A DNA stretch of 31,066 nt from NCBI RefSeq assembly GCF_937888285.1, contig NZ_CALART010000018.1:1-31066 (forward strand), in the 5' to 3' direction. Under the pieces are notes generated by a model, which saw only the letters and a list, made by a program, of their open reading frames with translations, had not been told where the DNA came from and searched no databases. Position numbers and translations under genes: made by a program. This stretch comes from an uncultured Aquimonas sp. GTDB taxonomy: Bacteria > Pseudomonadota > Gammaproteobacteria > Xanthomonadales > Xanthomonadaceae. Shown here in pieces: positions 22,867 to 30,994 of the stretch (its first letter is position 1; each line of letters begins with the position of its first letter).

Positions 22867-25227
22867 ATGCTTCGCCAAGCGCAGCCAGGTATCGACCACG
22901 GTGTCCGGGTTCAGCGACACCGATTCGATGCCCTGGTCGAGCAGCCACTCGGCCAGGTCCGGATGATCCGACGGGCCCTGGCCGCAGATGCCGATGTACT
23001 TGCCCTTGGCGCGCGCGGTGCGGATGGCCATCGACAGCAGCTTCTTGACCGCCGCGTCGCGCTCGTCGAACAGATGCGCGACGATGCCGGAATCGCGGTC
23101 CAGGCCGAGGGTGAGCTGGGTCAGGTCGTTCGAGCCGATCGAGAAGCCGTCGAACAGTTCCAGGAACTCCTCGGCCAGCAGGGCGTTCGAGGGCAGCTCG
23201 CACATCATGATGATCTTGAGGCCATTCTCGCCACGCTTCAGGCCGTTCTCCTCCAGCACCTCGATGACCTTGCGGCCTTCCTCCAGCGTGCGCACGAAGG
23301 GGATCATCACCCAGGCATTGCTCAGACCCATCTCGTCGCGGACCTTCTTCATGGCCCGGCACTCGAGCGCGAAGCAGTCGCGGAAGCTCGGATCGACATA
23401 GCGGCTGGCGCCGCGGAAACCGATCATCGGATTCTCTTCGTGCGGCTCGTACTGGGTGCCGGCGATGAGGTTGGCGTACTCGTTCGACTTGAAGTCCGAC
23501 AGGCGCACGATCACCGGATGCGGCGCGAAGGCCGCCGTGAGCGTGGCGATGCCCTCGGCCAGGCGCTCGACGTAGAAGCTCACCGGGTCGGCGTACCCGG
23601 CGGACAGTTCGTCGATCCTGGCCTTGATGTCGGCCGGCTGCTTGGCGTACTCCAGCAGCGCCTTGGGATGCACGCCGATCTGGCGTGCGATGACGAACTC
23701 AAGACGCGCGAGGCCGATGCCCTGGTGCGGCAGCTGCGCGAAATCGAAGGCGCGCTCGGGGTTGCCCACGTTCATCATGATCTTGAGCGGGGCAGGGGGC
23801 ATGTTCTCGAGATCGGTGACGATACGCTCGAAGGCCAGCTCACCGTCGTAGATCAGGCCGGTATCGCCTTCGGCGCAGCTCACCGTGACGCGTGCGCCAT
23901 CCGGTATGCGATCCAGGGCATCGCCGCAGCCGACGACCGCCGGCACGCCCAGCTCGCGCGCGATGATCGCGGCATGGCAGGTGCGGCCGCCGCGGTTGGT
24001 GACGATCGCCGAAGCGCGCTTCATCACCGGCTCCCAGTCGGGGTCGGTCATGTCGGCGACCAGCACGTCGCCGGGCTCGACGCGATTCATGTCCTTGAGC
24101 GAGCGGATCACCTTGGCCGTTCCGCTTCCGATCTTGTGGCCGATGGCACGCCCCTGCGCCAGCACGTCGGCCTTGCCGGACAGATGGAAGCGCTCGATCT
24201 GGGTGGCGCGGGCACGCGACTTCACGGTCTCCGGGCGCGCCTGCACGATGTAGAGCTTGCCGGTGTTGCCATCCTTGGCCCACTCGATGTCCATCGGACG
24301 GCCGTAGTGCTCCTCGATGGTCAGAGACTGGCGAGCCAGCTCTTCGACGTCGGCGTCAGTGATCGAGAAGCTGCGGCGCAGCGCCTCGGGTGTGGTCTCG
24401 ATGCGCACGCGCTCGCCGGGCTGATCCGAATACACCATGCGCTGCTGCTTGGCGCCGATCTGACGGCGCAGCACGGCCGGCTTGCCGCTACGCAGGGTCG
24501 GCTTGTAGACGTAGAACTCGTCGGGATTGACTGCGCCCTGCACGACCATCTCGCCAAGACCATAGCTTGCCGTCACGAACACCGCATCGCGGAAGCCGCT
24601 CTCGGTGTCCAGAGTGAACAGCACGCCCGAAGCGCCGATGTCCGAACGCACCATCAGCTGCACGCCGGCAGACAGGAACACGTCCTCGTGCTTGAAGCCG
24701 TGGTGCACGCGATAGGCGATGGCGCGGTCGTTGTAGAGGCTGGCGAAGACCTCCTTGACCCGATGCACGACAGCGTCGACGCCAACCACATTGAGGAAGG
24801 TCTCCTGCTGGCCCGCGAAGCTGGCGTCGGGCAGATCTTCCGCGGTGGCCGAGGAACGCACGGCCACCGAGACGTCCTGTGCGCCGGCTTCGTCGCAGAG
24901 GCGCGCGTAGGCGCTGCGAATCTCCGCATCCAGGGCCTTCGGCAGCGGCGCATCGATCACCCAGCCGCGGATCTCCTGGCCGGCCGCCGCAAGCGCATCG
25001 ACGTCTTCCACGTCAAAGGACGCCAGCTTGGCCTGGATGCGCTCGGCGAGCTGGTTCTCGTGGATGAACTCCTGGAAAGCCGACGCCGTGGTCGCAAAGC
25101 CGCCGGGCACCGACACGCCGAGACCGCTCAGGTGGCCAATCATCTCGCCGAGCGAGGCGTTCTTGCCCCCGACCTGGGCCAGGTCGGACAGGCGGAGCTC
25201 ATGCAGCCAGAGCACGTGCGCGTTCAA
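22855..25227 (-). CDS. ppsA: Phosphoenolpyruvate synthase
   Basis: 790 residues with a TTG start; E. coli PpsA has 792. It makes PEP from pyruvate and ATP for gluconeogenesis. No ATG or GTG start fits the family N-terminus: the frame opens upstream to an ATG at 25368, but the homologous part begins NAHVLWLHELRLSDLAQVGGKNASLGEM. TTG at 25227 has AAAGGAG 8 bases upstream. The swivelling domain carries the phospho-histidine in GGRTCHAAIIARELGVPAVVGCGDA. The C-terminal PEP/pyruvate barrel includes GSNDLTQLTLGLDRDSG and GICGQGPSDHPDLAEWL. It diverges from ppsR, which controls it by phosphorylation. Confidence 0.96.
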   Translation of the reverse strand: MNAHVLWLHELRLSDLAQVGGKNASLGEMIGHLSGLGVSVPGGFATTASAFQEFIHENQLAERIQAKLASFDVEDVDALAAAGQEIRGWVIDAPLPKALDAEIRSAYARLCDEAGAQDVSVAVRSSATAEDLPDASFAGQQETFLNVVGVDAVVHRVKEVFASLYNDRAIAYRVHHGFKHEDVFLSAGVQLMVRSDIGASGVLFTLDTESGFRDAVFVTASYGLGEMVVQGAVNPDEFYVYKPTLRSGKPAVLRRQIGAKQQRMVYSDQPGERVRIETTPEALRRSFSITDADVEELARQSLTIEEHYGRPMDIEWAKDGNTGKLYIVQARPETVKSRARATQIERFHLSGKADVLAQGRAIGHKIGSGTAKVIRSLKDMNRVEPGDVLVADMTDPDWEPVMKRASAIVTNRGGRTCHAAIIARELGVPAVVGCGDALDRIPDGARVTVSCAEGDTGLIYDGELAFERIVTDLENMPPAPLKIMMNVGNPERAFDFAQLPHQGIGLARLEFVIARQIGVHPKALLEYAKQPADIKARIDELSAGYADPVSFYVERLAEGIATLTAAFAPHPVIVRLSDFKSNEYANLIAGTQYEPHEENPMIGFRGASRYVDPSFRDCFALECRAMKKVRDEMGLSNAWVMIPFVRTLEEGRKVIEVLEENGLKRGENGLKIIMMCELPSNALLAEEFLELFDGFSIGSNDLTQLTLGLDRDSGIVAHLFDERDAAVKKLLSMAIRTARAKGKYIGICGQGPSDHPDLAEWLLDQGIESVSLNPDTVVDTWLRLAKHKGA

Positions 25228-25379
25228 GGGGAGGGCTCCTTTGGGGATGGAAAGCGTGATCTGTTTCAAATGCTGCGGCGCGGCAGCAGAGGCCGCGTAT
25301 GATGCTGGCCGCGTCAGGGCGGCACAAGGCCAATTCCAGTCCAGTCCGACGCAAGCACCTGAAATCAAGGAGATAGCGG

Positions 25380-26201
25380 ATGAGCTCGCAGCGCCCGGTG
25401 TTCTTCATCTCCGACGGCACCGGCATTACCGCCGAAACCATTGGCCATGCGCTGCTGACCCAGTTCGAGGGCGTCAGCTTCGACACCCAGCGCATCCCCT
25501 TCGTCGACACCTATGACAAGGCACAGCAGGCCGCCGAGCGCATCCGTCAGCGCGGCGCGCTGTGCGGCCAGCGCCCGATCGTGGTCAACACCGTGGTCGA
25601 CGGCACGCTGACCGACATCATCGCCGAGAGCGGCGCTCTGATTCTCGACGTGTTCAGGCCCTTCATCAGCCCGCTGGAAGCCGAGCTGGCCCAGCCGAGG
25701 CAGCCGCGGGTCAACAAGGCGCATGCGGTGGTCGATTACAACGCCTACGAAGCGCGCATCAACGCGACGAATTACGCGCTGACCCACGACGACGGCATCG
25801 ATGTGCACTACGACGATGCCGACGTCATCCTCGTCGGCGTCTCCCGCTCGGGAAAGACACCGACCTGTCTCTATCTGGCCCTGCACTTCGGTGTGAAGGC
25901 GGCGAACTACCCGCTGACCGAGGAAGACCTGGAGGGCAGGGAACTGCCCAAGCGTCTGCGCCCCTATCGAAAGAAGCTGTTCGCCCTGACCATCGACCCC
26001 GAGCGCCTGCGCCAGGTGCGCGAGGCGCGCCGGCCCGGCAGCCGCTACGCGAAGATCGAAACCTGCCGCAGCGAAGTGGCACAGGCCGAGGCGCTGTTCC
26101 GGCAGGAGAACCTGCCCGTACTCAGCACCACCCACACCTCGATCGAAGAGATCGCCAGCAAGCTGATGTCGACACTGGGCATCGAGCGACAGCTGTACTG
26201 A
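25380..26201 (+). CDS. ppsR: Phosphoenolpyruvate synthase regulatory protein (bifunctional kinase/pyrophosphorylase)
   Basis: 273 residues. The family (DUF299) uses ADP to phosphorylate, and Pi to dephosphorylate, a threonine next to the catalytic His of PpsA (here CHAA, within TCHAA). The N-terminal segment VFFISDGTGITAETIGHALL and the P-loop-like GVSRSGKTPTCLYLA (about residues 152-166) are family hallmarks, with NYPLTEEDL and the C-terminal STTHTSIEEIASKLM. AAGGAGAT lies a few bases before the ATG. It is divergent from ppsA with a 152-base gap, the usual arrangement; a TATGAT sequence at 25298-25303 could be a -10 box, but no -35 is evident. Confidence 0.96.
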   Translation: MSSQRPVFFISDGTGITAETIGHALLTQFEGVSFDTQRIPFVDTYDKAQQAAERIRQRGALCGQRPIVVNTVVDGTLTDIIAESGALILDVFRPFISPLEAELAQPRQPRVNKAHAVVDYNAYEARINATNYALTHDDGIDVHYDDADVILVGVSRSGKTPTCLYLALHFGVKAANYPLTEEDLEGRELPKRLRPYRKKLFALTIDPERLRQVREARRPGSRYAKIETCRSEVAQAEALFRQENLPVLSTTHTSIEEIASKLMSTLGIERQLY

Positions 26202-26409
26202 GTCCGCACGGAAGGGAGCTTCCTTTCGCGGGAATCGGGCCGGACGCTCACTGCATCGGCCGCTACGCGCGCACGACAGCGCGAGTCCTCGGGATTGAAT
26301 CGAAGCTGCTTTGCCTGGCGCGCGGGTCGTCTCGGTTTGTTTTCAGTGCGACGCGCAGGCCCCCAAAGGTCACGCGGGACGCCACGGGCTGCGTGCTAGT
26401 CTCCGGCGC

Positions 26410-26910
26410 ATGTCCAGACTCTCCGTCCTGCCTGTCACCGCGCTGCCCAATCGCCTGGGCCAGCTCATGGACCGCTACGCCGACAACTACTGGCGGCTGG
26501 TGCGGCTGTTTCCTTTGCTTGATCTCGCGCCAGGCCATTACCGGTCGCTCGCCAGCGATGGCATCGAGCTGCAGCTTGAAGTGATCGAGCGCCACAGCTA
26601 TACGCTGGAGTTGCGCCTCACGTACGGACTGGTCGATCCGACCAGTGGGCGCCGCGACCCGTCGGCGATGGTTCGCGTCTATACCGACGCGCGCCTGGCT
26701 GAAGTCACCCACTGCGAAGTCAGCCAGCGTTGGGAGGATCTGCTCGGTCTGCGCGGCGCCGCGCGTGAGCTCGTGGATGCGCGTATGCGGATGAACAGTT
26801 TCCTCGGACGCTGGCTGGAGTACCTCGAGGAGCGCGGCCATTCGCGCTTCACCCTGCGCGTTGTCGAGGCCTGCCCGCGCAAGCTCGCGGACGAGGGCAG
26901 CGCCGCCTAG
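26410..26910 (+). CDS. DUF1249 domain-containing protein (YqiB-like)
   Basis: 166 residues. The segments MDRYADNYWRLVRLFPLL, ERHSYTLELRLTYGL, and PSAMVRVYTDARLAEVTHCEVSQRW are typical of the DUF1249 family (YqiB-like); the function is unknown. It has no signal peptide or membrane helix. The ATG at 26410 has no strong ribosome-binding site; the frame is open upstream to 26311 but that part is not family-like. In E. coli yqiB lies beside nudF; here it lies between ppsR and two tRNAs, so that context is not conserved. Confidence 0.82.
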   Translation: MSRLSVLPVTALPNRLGQLMDRYADNYWRLVRLFPLLDLAPGHYRSLASDGIELQLEVIERHSYTLELRLTYGLVDPTSGRRDPSAMVRVYTDARLAEVTHCEVSQRWEDLLGLRGAARELVDARMRMNSFLGRWLEYLEERGHSRFTLRVVEACPRKLADEGSAA

Positions 26911-26931
26911 AAAAAAGATCATCGAACCTGC

Positions 26932-26960
26932 TTGACGGTTTCGATTTTCGTCCCTAAGAT
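26932..26960 (+). promoter_or_regulatory. Promoter of tRNA-Ala(GGC)-tRNA-Glu(TTC)
   Basis: TTGACG (26932-26937), 17-base spacer, TAAGAT (26955-26960), followed by GCGCGTC discriminator and the tRNA about 20 bases on. Typical of strong stable-RNA promoters. Confidence 0.82.
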
Positions 26961-26979
26961 GCGCGTCTTTCCAGCACGT

Positions 26980-27055
<76 letters not shown>

Positions 27056-27063
27056 CCTTCCTA

Positions 27064-27139
27064 GTCCCCATCGTCTAGAGGCCTAGGACACCTCCCTTTC
27101 ACGGAGGCGACCGGGGTTCGAATCCCCGTGGGGACGCCA
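27064..27139 (+). tRNA. tRNA-Glu (anticodon TTC)
   Basis: 76 bases with encoded CCA. Acceptor GTCCCCA pairs with TGGGGAC; anticodon stem CCTCC/GGAGG encloses CTTTCAC, anticodon TTC (reads GAA/GAG). It lies 8 bases after tRNA-Ala, so both are probably one transcript. Confidence 0.96.
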
Positions 27140-27149
27140 AGCGTCAAGC

Positions 27150-27185
27150 AAAGAGGCCATGCGCAAGCATGGTCTCTTTTCTTTT
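27150..27185 (+). terminator. Intrinsic terminator after tRNA pair
   Basis: AAAGAGGCCATGC (27150-27162), loop GCAA, GCATGGTCTCTTT (27167-27179) with one G-U pair, then TCTTTT. A strong stem with a T-rich tail, ending the two-tRNA transcript. Confidence 0.9.
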
Positions 27186-27322
27186 GTGCGTTGCCTTTCT
27201 GGCTACACGCATAACAAAGCGTCAGCTCGATGCTGTTGGACCGTTGCGGCATCGCATTGAACTGGTTGCTCGACGCCTGGCGGTGATGCATCACCGCCGC
27301 GATGGCGGTATCTGGCCTGATC

Positions 27323-28462
27323 TCAGGCGGCAAACTCGCGCCGACCGCCGATCCACGTCGAGCGCACTTCGATGCCTGGAGAAAGCTCGACAAGGTCCGC
27401 GCGCGCCCCTGGGGCGATGCGCCCGTAATCCGGTGCGCCGAGGAAATCCGCAGGACAGGTCGAAGCCATGCGCAGGACGTCCTCGAGCGGCGCGCCCGTC
27501 TGTTGGACACAGCGCCTGATGGCGCTCGCCATATCGAGCAGGGCACCGGCCAGCGTGCCGTCCTCGGTCTCCAGTCGATCGCCGCGACGCAGAACCCTGC
27601 GCCCATCGAGATCGAAGGCCTCTTGTGCGCTGCCAACCGGCGGCATGGCGTCGGTCACCAGGAAGCAGCGACCGGGCTTCATCCGCATTGCCAGCCTCAC
27701 GCTCGCAGGATGCAGGTGATGTCCATCCACGATCAGGCCGCACCAGGTCTCGGCTGACAGCAGGCTGGCGCCGAGCGCGCCGGGTGCGCGGCCGGCCCAG
27801 GGCGGCATGGCGTTGAACAAATGGGTCGCGCCGCGCACTCCTGCACTGATCGCGGCTTCGGCCTGCTCGAAACTGGCTGCGGTGTGCCCCATCGAGAGCC
27901 GGATGCCGGCTTCGGCAAGGCGGGTGATCGCGGACAGCGAGACGGCCTCGGGCGCCAGCGTCACCAGCAGATGGGGCAGGGCATGCGTCAGCAGACACTC
28001 GATGTCCTCACTGTCTGGCGAATGGAAGTGCTCGGCGCGATGAACACCCCGGCGCTCCGCGGCCAGATAGGGCCCTTCCAGGTGCAGGCCGATGACACCC
28101 GGCACGCCTTCGTCGACGGCGCGACGAGCAGCCTCGATGGCCTCGCGCATGGCCAGCCGCGTGTCGCTGATCAAGGTGGGCAGCAGGGCCGTGGTGCCGA
28201 ACCTCCGATGCGCGGCAGCGATGCATCGCAGTGCGTCCACGCTGCGGTCCTGGTTGAAAAGAACGCCGCCACCGCCGTTGACCTGCAGATCGACAAAGCC
28301 AGGCGCCAGCAGCGAGTCGCCGAGATCGACGACCTGTTTCGCTGCGGGCGCATGCAGGGCAGGGCCGAGCCAGGCCACGCGACCGCCGGCCACACCGACG
28401 GCGGCGTCATCGAGCCAACCGTCGACACCCAGAACGCGCGAGGCGTGCAGCAGGAGATCCAT
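27323..28462 (-). CDS. nagA: N-acetylglucosamine-6-phosphate deacetylase
   Basis: 379 residues, an amidohydrolase removing acetate from GlcNAc-6-P during amino-sugar or cell-wall recycling. Metal and substrate motifs of NagA are in order: LQVNGGGG after the first strand (about residue 58), GLHLEGPYL with the metal Glu (about 124), MGHTAAS, THLFNAM and the catalytic Asp in LVTDAMP. The start is taken at 28462 from the family N-terminus; an in-frame ATG at 28483 (7 residues longer) is equally possible, and neither has a strong ribosome-binding site. It follows sua5 by about 36 bases. No nagB or nagE is nearby. Confidence 0.93.
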   Translation of the reverse strand: MDLLLHASRVLGVDGWLDDAAVGVAGGRVAWLGPALHAPAAKQVVDLGDSLLAPGFVDLQVNGGGGVLFNQDRSVDALRCIAAAHRRFGTTALLPTLISDTRLAMREAIEAARRAVDEGVPGVIGLHLEGPYLAAERRGVHRAEHFHSPDSEDIECLLTHALPHLLVTLAPEAVSLSAITRLAEAGIRLSMGHTAASFEQAEAAISAGVRGATHLFNAMPPWAGRAPGALGASLLSAETWCGLIVDGHHLHPASVRLAMRMKPGRCFLVTDAMPPVGSAQEAFDLDGRRVLRRGDRLETEDGTLAGALLDMASAIRRCVQQTGAPLEDVLRMASTCPADFLGAPDYGRIAPGARADLVELSPGIEVRSTWIGGRREFAA

Positions 28463-28498
28463 GTCAGCGGCGCTCACTGTCATGCACTGGAAGCGGCC

Positions 28499-29458
28499 TC
28501 AAGCTGGATGTGCCGCGCGCTGCAGGCGGTCGTGCACTGCAGCCCAATCTGGCAAAGCAGGCGGTGTCTGCACCGCAATCCAGTCATAGCCCGCGTCGTC
28601 GAGACGGTGCAGCTCGGCATACAGCTGGCGCGCGTACTGCTCCGCGCCGGCAGGCATGCGGATGAGATCGCAGGCCGGAGGCGGGAAGGGCGCATCGATG
28701 GCGAGTAGCGCACCGCGCCCCGGCGGCAGCCGCTGGCCGGTCTGAGCGAGCATCAGTGGCGTACGCGGTGCGTAGTGCCGGGGGTGTTGTCCCGGCGAGG
28801 CGTGTACATCGTCAGTGGGCACCTGCGCATCCACCACCGCGTGCCCCAACACCTGCTCGATCAGCAGCCTGGGAATCGCGCCGGGACGCAGCAGTTGGGT
28901 TTCGCCGGGCTTGATGCGAACGACAGTCGATTCAATGCCGAACGCGCAGGCGCCGCCGTCGAGGATCATGCCGACCGCGTCACCCATGCCGCGGGCGACG
29001 TGTTCGGCCGTGGTGGGCGACAGCTGCATGAAAGGGTTGGCGCTCGGAGCGGCGAGCGGCTGGCCGGTCGCTCGAATCAATTCCAGGGCGACAGGGTGCG
29101 CCGGCTGCCTGACCCCCAGCCAGCCGAGACCGCCGGTAAGCGCGTCGGGCACCTGCGCGGCCTTCGGTAGCACCAGGGTCAGCGGTCCGGGCCAAAAGGC
29201 GTCCGCAAGTTTCTGGGCATCCTCGGGCCAGGCCGCCAGCAGCGACTGGGCCTGTTCGACGCTGTCGACATGTGCGATCAGGGGGCTGCTGCGCGGACGC
29301 CCCTTGGCCCTATAGATGCGTTCGATCGCATCCGCATCCAAGGCATTCGCGCCCAACCCGTAGACCGTTTCCGTTGGAAAAGCGACCAGATCACCGTCGC
29401 GGAGAATCCGCGCCGCACGTTGAATGCTCTCGGCTGTTGCTGGTTGCGGGTTGGGCAT
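28499..29458 (-). CDS. sua5: Threonylcarbamoyl-AMP synthase (Sua5 type, two domains)
   Basis: 319 residues. It makes threonylcarbamoyl-AMP for the t6A modification at position 37 of ANN-decoding tRNAs. The YrdC domain (about 1-200) has FPTETVYGLGANA, RIYRAKGRPRSSPLI (the basic Lys/Arg motif), and QPLAAPSANPF. The extra C-terminal Sua5 domain (about 215-319) follows the linker with SPGQHPRHYAPRTPLML, the hallmark that separates Sua5 from the single-domain TsaC. GAGGAA lies 10 bases before the ATG. First gene of a probable sua5-nagA unit. Confidence 0.93.
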   Translation of the reverse strand: MPNPQPATAESIQRAARILRDGDLVAFPTETVYGLGANALDADAIERIYRAKGRPRSSPLIAHVDSVEQAQSLLAAWPEDAQKLADAFWPGPLTLVLPKAAQVPDALTGGLGWLGVRQPAHPVALELIRATGQPLAAPSANPFMQLSPTTAEHVARGMGDAVGMILDGGACAFGIESTVVRIKPGETQLLRPGAIPRLLIEQVLGHAVVDAQVPTDDVHASPGQHPRHYAPRTPLMLAQTGQRLPPGRGALLAIDAPFPPPACDLIRMPAGAEQYARQLYAELHRLDDAGYDWIAVQTPPALPDWAAVHDRLQRAAHPA

Positions 29459-29660
29459 GGGGAAATGATTCCTCAGGGCCCAGAAGTCTAGCAGCGAGTG
29501 TCGTGCGTACCGAGACGGCGCCATTGCTGACCGAGAGCAGGGTGATCTCGGGTGTTTGACGATAATCGAGTGGTTGCACGAGCCTTTGCCAGTTCAGACC
29601 CTATAGAGCACGCGCAAGCTGTTGATCTAGGCCACTTGCCATGACTCGCCAAGATTGGAC

Positions 29661-29685
29661 ATAATATACATTATACGCGTATAAT
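29661..29685. promoter_or_regulatory. AT-rich palindrome ATTATACGCGTATAAT with a third half-site
   Basis: 29670-29685 is a perfect 16-base palindrome containing TATAAT on both strands; ATAAT (29661-29665) and ATTAT (29670-29674) form another inverted pair 4 bases apart. A TTGGAC at 29655-29660 would be a -35 with a 19-base spacer to TATAAT (29680-29685). It looks like a promoter overlapped by an operator. Confidence 0.5.
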
Positions 29686-29739
29686 CGACGGGGTGCAGCG
29701 GTGTTCTTGTCTCCGTAAGCTCCGCTAAATGTGTTCACC

Positions 29740-29797
29740 GCCAAGAAACCTAGGCCGCCGACGCCAACACTCTAAGCATCGAAGCCAAGAAACCTAG
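29740..29797. repeat. 14-base direct repeat GCCAAGAAACCTAG
   Basis: Copies at 29740-29753 and 29784-29797, 44 bases apart start to start, with further weaker similarity just beyond (GCC/ACC). Both lie in non-coding DNA between sua5 and the kfrA-like gene. Confidence 0.6.
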
Positions 29798-30012
29798 ACC
29801 GTCATCGCGCAGTGCCGAAAGACCTGAGCCAGGATCACGCAAGCATCGACGTCGACCGCACCATAGGCGGGCCACCTCCAGCGCCAAGGCTCCTCGGCGC
29901 GGGCAGCGTTCGATGCTGAAGCGACGCGAAGTGCCGTCAAACTTGGACCACGTGGCTCTCTGCCGCACCTCGGCGCAAACATGGCTGGTCGTCCGAACGG
30001 AACCGGTAAGCG

Positions 30013-30894
30013 TTAAGCATCTTGTCTGCCTCGACGCCCAGATGTGCCGGATTTGCCAACGCCAGGCGCTGGGCGGGCGAGTTGGCGCTCAATCACCTTC
30101 AACCTGGCCTGTGCAGCGGCGGCCTCCCGCTCCGCAAACTGTCTGGCGGCGTCGGCGGCCTGTCGCGCCTTTTCTGCGTTTTGTAACGCTGCCGCGTGCT
30201 CCCGGGCCGCCGCAGCACGCTCGCTTTTGGCGGCCTTGAGCTCCTGACGGAGTCGATCTACCTCGGCATGGGCCCGATCCTCAACTCGGCGAACGTAGGC
30301 CTGCAACTCAGCGCGCTCGGCTGCGGCTGCGGCTCTGGCACTCTCCGCTTCGGCCAGCGTCTGCCGGAGGCGGGCGTCCAGGGCGTCGCCTCGCACAGTC
30401 AAGTCCTGAATCCGAGCTTCGAGTTTAGCCCCCTGCCTGTACAAATCGGCGACCCGCTGGTCACTGACGGCGAGCGCCTGCCGCACCCCTTCAGCGGCTG
30501 CAACGGCCGCTTGCCGGGCGCGCTCAGATGTCTCGGCAGCAGAGCGCTCCCGCTGGATCGTGATCTCCATAGCCTTCCGTTCCTCAGCCAAAGCGGCGCG
30601 CTCTGGGGTCACGATCGCTTCCGCGTGCGCCTTACCCGCCTGCAGAGCTGCACTCCAAAAGGCGGCCGCGGCATCCACGACCGCTGCTGGCGCGTCTGGT
30701 ACGGCAGCCGAGCGACGCTGTGCGGTCAGTCTCTCGCCAAGACCCTGCCACCAGACATCAAGCATGCGGGTGAGTGTGTTCGGTGATCCGGTTCCAAGAG
30801 TGGATCGGACCCGCTCGATCGTGGGCCGCTCGCCGGAGATCAACAATTGCTCGATCGCGGCATTGACCTGTTCCTGAGTGATGCCTCGTGCCAT
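30013..30894 (-). CDS. KfrA-like DNA-binding coiled-coil protein
   Basis: 293 residues. Residues ~1-60 (GITQEQVNAAIEQLLISGERPTIERVRSTLGTGSPNTLTRMLDVWWQ) match the KfrA N-terminal DNA-binding domain. From ~90 to 275 the sequence is a long Ala/Glu/Arg-rich coiled coil (KAMEITIQRERSAAETSERARQA... LKAAKSERAAAAREHAAALQ), followed by a short basic Gly/Arg tail. KfrA proteins are plasmid-borne regulators that bind their own promoter and may aid segregation. AGGAGG lies 8 bases before the ATG, an unusually strong site. The lack of other plasmid genes in the window means the element is either beyond the right edge or reduced. It could also be a chromosomal relative associated with integrases. Confidence 0.85.
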   Translation of the reverse strand: MARGITQEQVNAAIEQLLISGERPTIERVRSTLGTGSPNTLTRMLDVWWQGLGERLTAQRRSAAVPDAPAAVVDAAAAFWSAALQAGKAHAEAIVTPERAALAEERKAMEITIQRERSAAETSERARQAAVAAAEGVRQALAVSDQRVADLYRQGAKLEARIQDLTVRGDALDARLRQTLAEAESARAAAAAERAELQAYVRRVEDRAHAEVDRLRQELKAAKSERAAAAREHAAALQNAEKARQAADAARQFAEREAAAAQARLKVIERQLARPAPGVGKSGTSGRRGRQDA

Positions 30895-30930
30895 GGGAAC
30901 AACCTCCTACTGCGGCGCCCTACCCCACAC

Positions 30931-30994
30931 TTGACGTACTCGCGATAAGTGATGATTATCGTGGGTAATGGCCATTTATCGTAGTACAGACTAC
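30931..30994. promoter_or_regulatory. Repeat-rich upstream region of the kfrA-like gene (candidate autoregulatory operators)
   Basis: CGATAA (30943-30948) and TTATCG (30956-30961) form an inverted pair 7 bases apart; a second TTATCG lies at 30976-30981, exactly 20 bases (two helical turns) after the first. GTAGT (30981-30985) and ACTAC (30990-30994) form another inverted pair. On the plus strand TTGACG (30931-30936), 17 bases, GATTAT (30954-30959) could be a promoter firing rightward out of the window. KfrA-type proteins bind operators overlapping their promoters. Confidence 0.5.

Larger units (their letters stand above)
29459..30012. other. 554-base stretch with no convincing gene
   Basis: Between sua5 and the kfrA-like gene. 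It includes an AT-rich island (about 29,655-29,690) with a perfect 16-base palindrome, and a 14-base direct repeat. Short open frames exist on both strands (such as 29750-29968 minus, 72 codons) but none has a ribosome-binding site or a family resemblance I can recognise. It may contain the worn remains of a gene. The sua5 promoter should lie in its left part, but I cannot place it. Confidence 0.6.

Noticed and set aside
22777..25302. Very long plus-strand open frame (841 codons) opposite ppsA
   Set aside because: It is the antisense shadow of a highly conserved enzyme in high-GC DNA; its translation is rich in His, Arg, Ala and Asp with no domain pattern, and it has no ribosome-binding site.
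25298..25303. TATGAT as a -10 box for ppsR
   Set aside because: No acceptable -35 lies 16-18 bases upstream, so it is mentioned only as a possibility and not listed as a promoter.
29750..29968. Minus-strand 72-codon open frame in the gene-free region
   Set aside because: No ribosome-binding site or family resemblance; Arg-rich composition as in random high-GC frames. It may be part of a decayed gene but cannot be supported.
30014..30020. GTTAAGC resembling an integron attC core site (GTTRRRY)
   Set aside because: No matching RYYYAAC partner or foldable attC body was seen nearby; a seven-base degenerate match is expected by chance.
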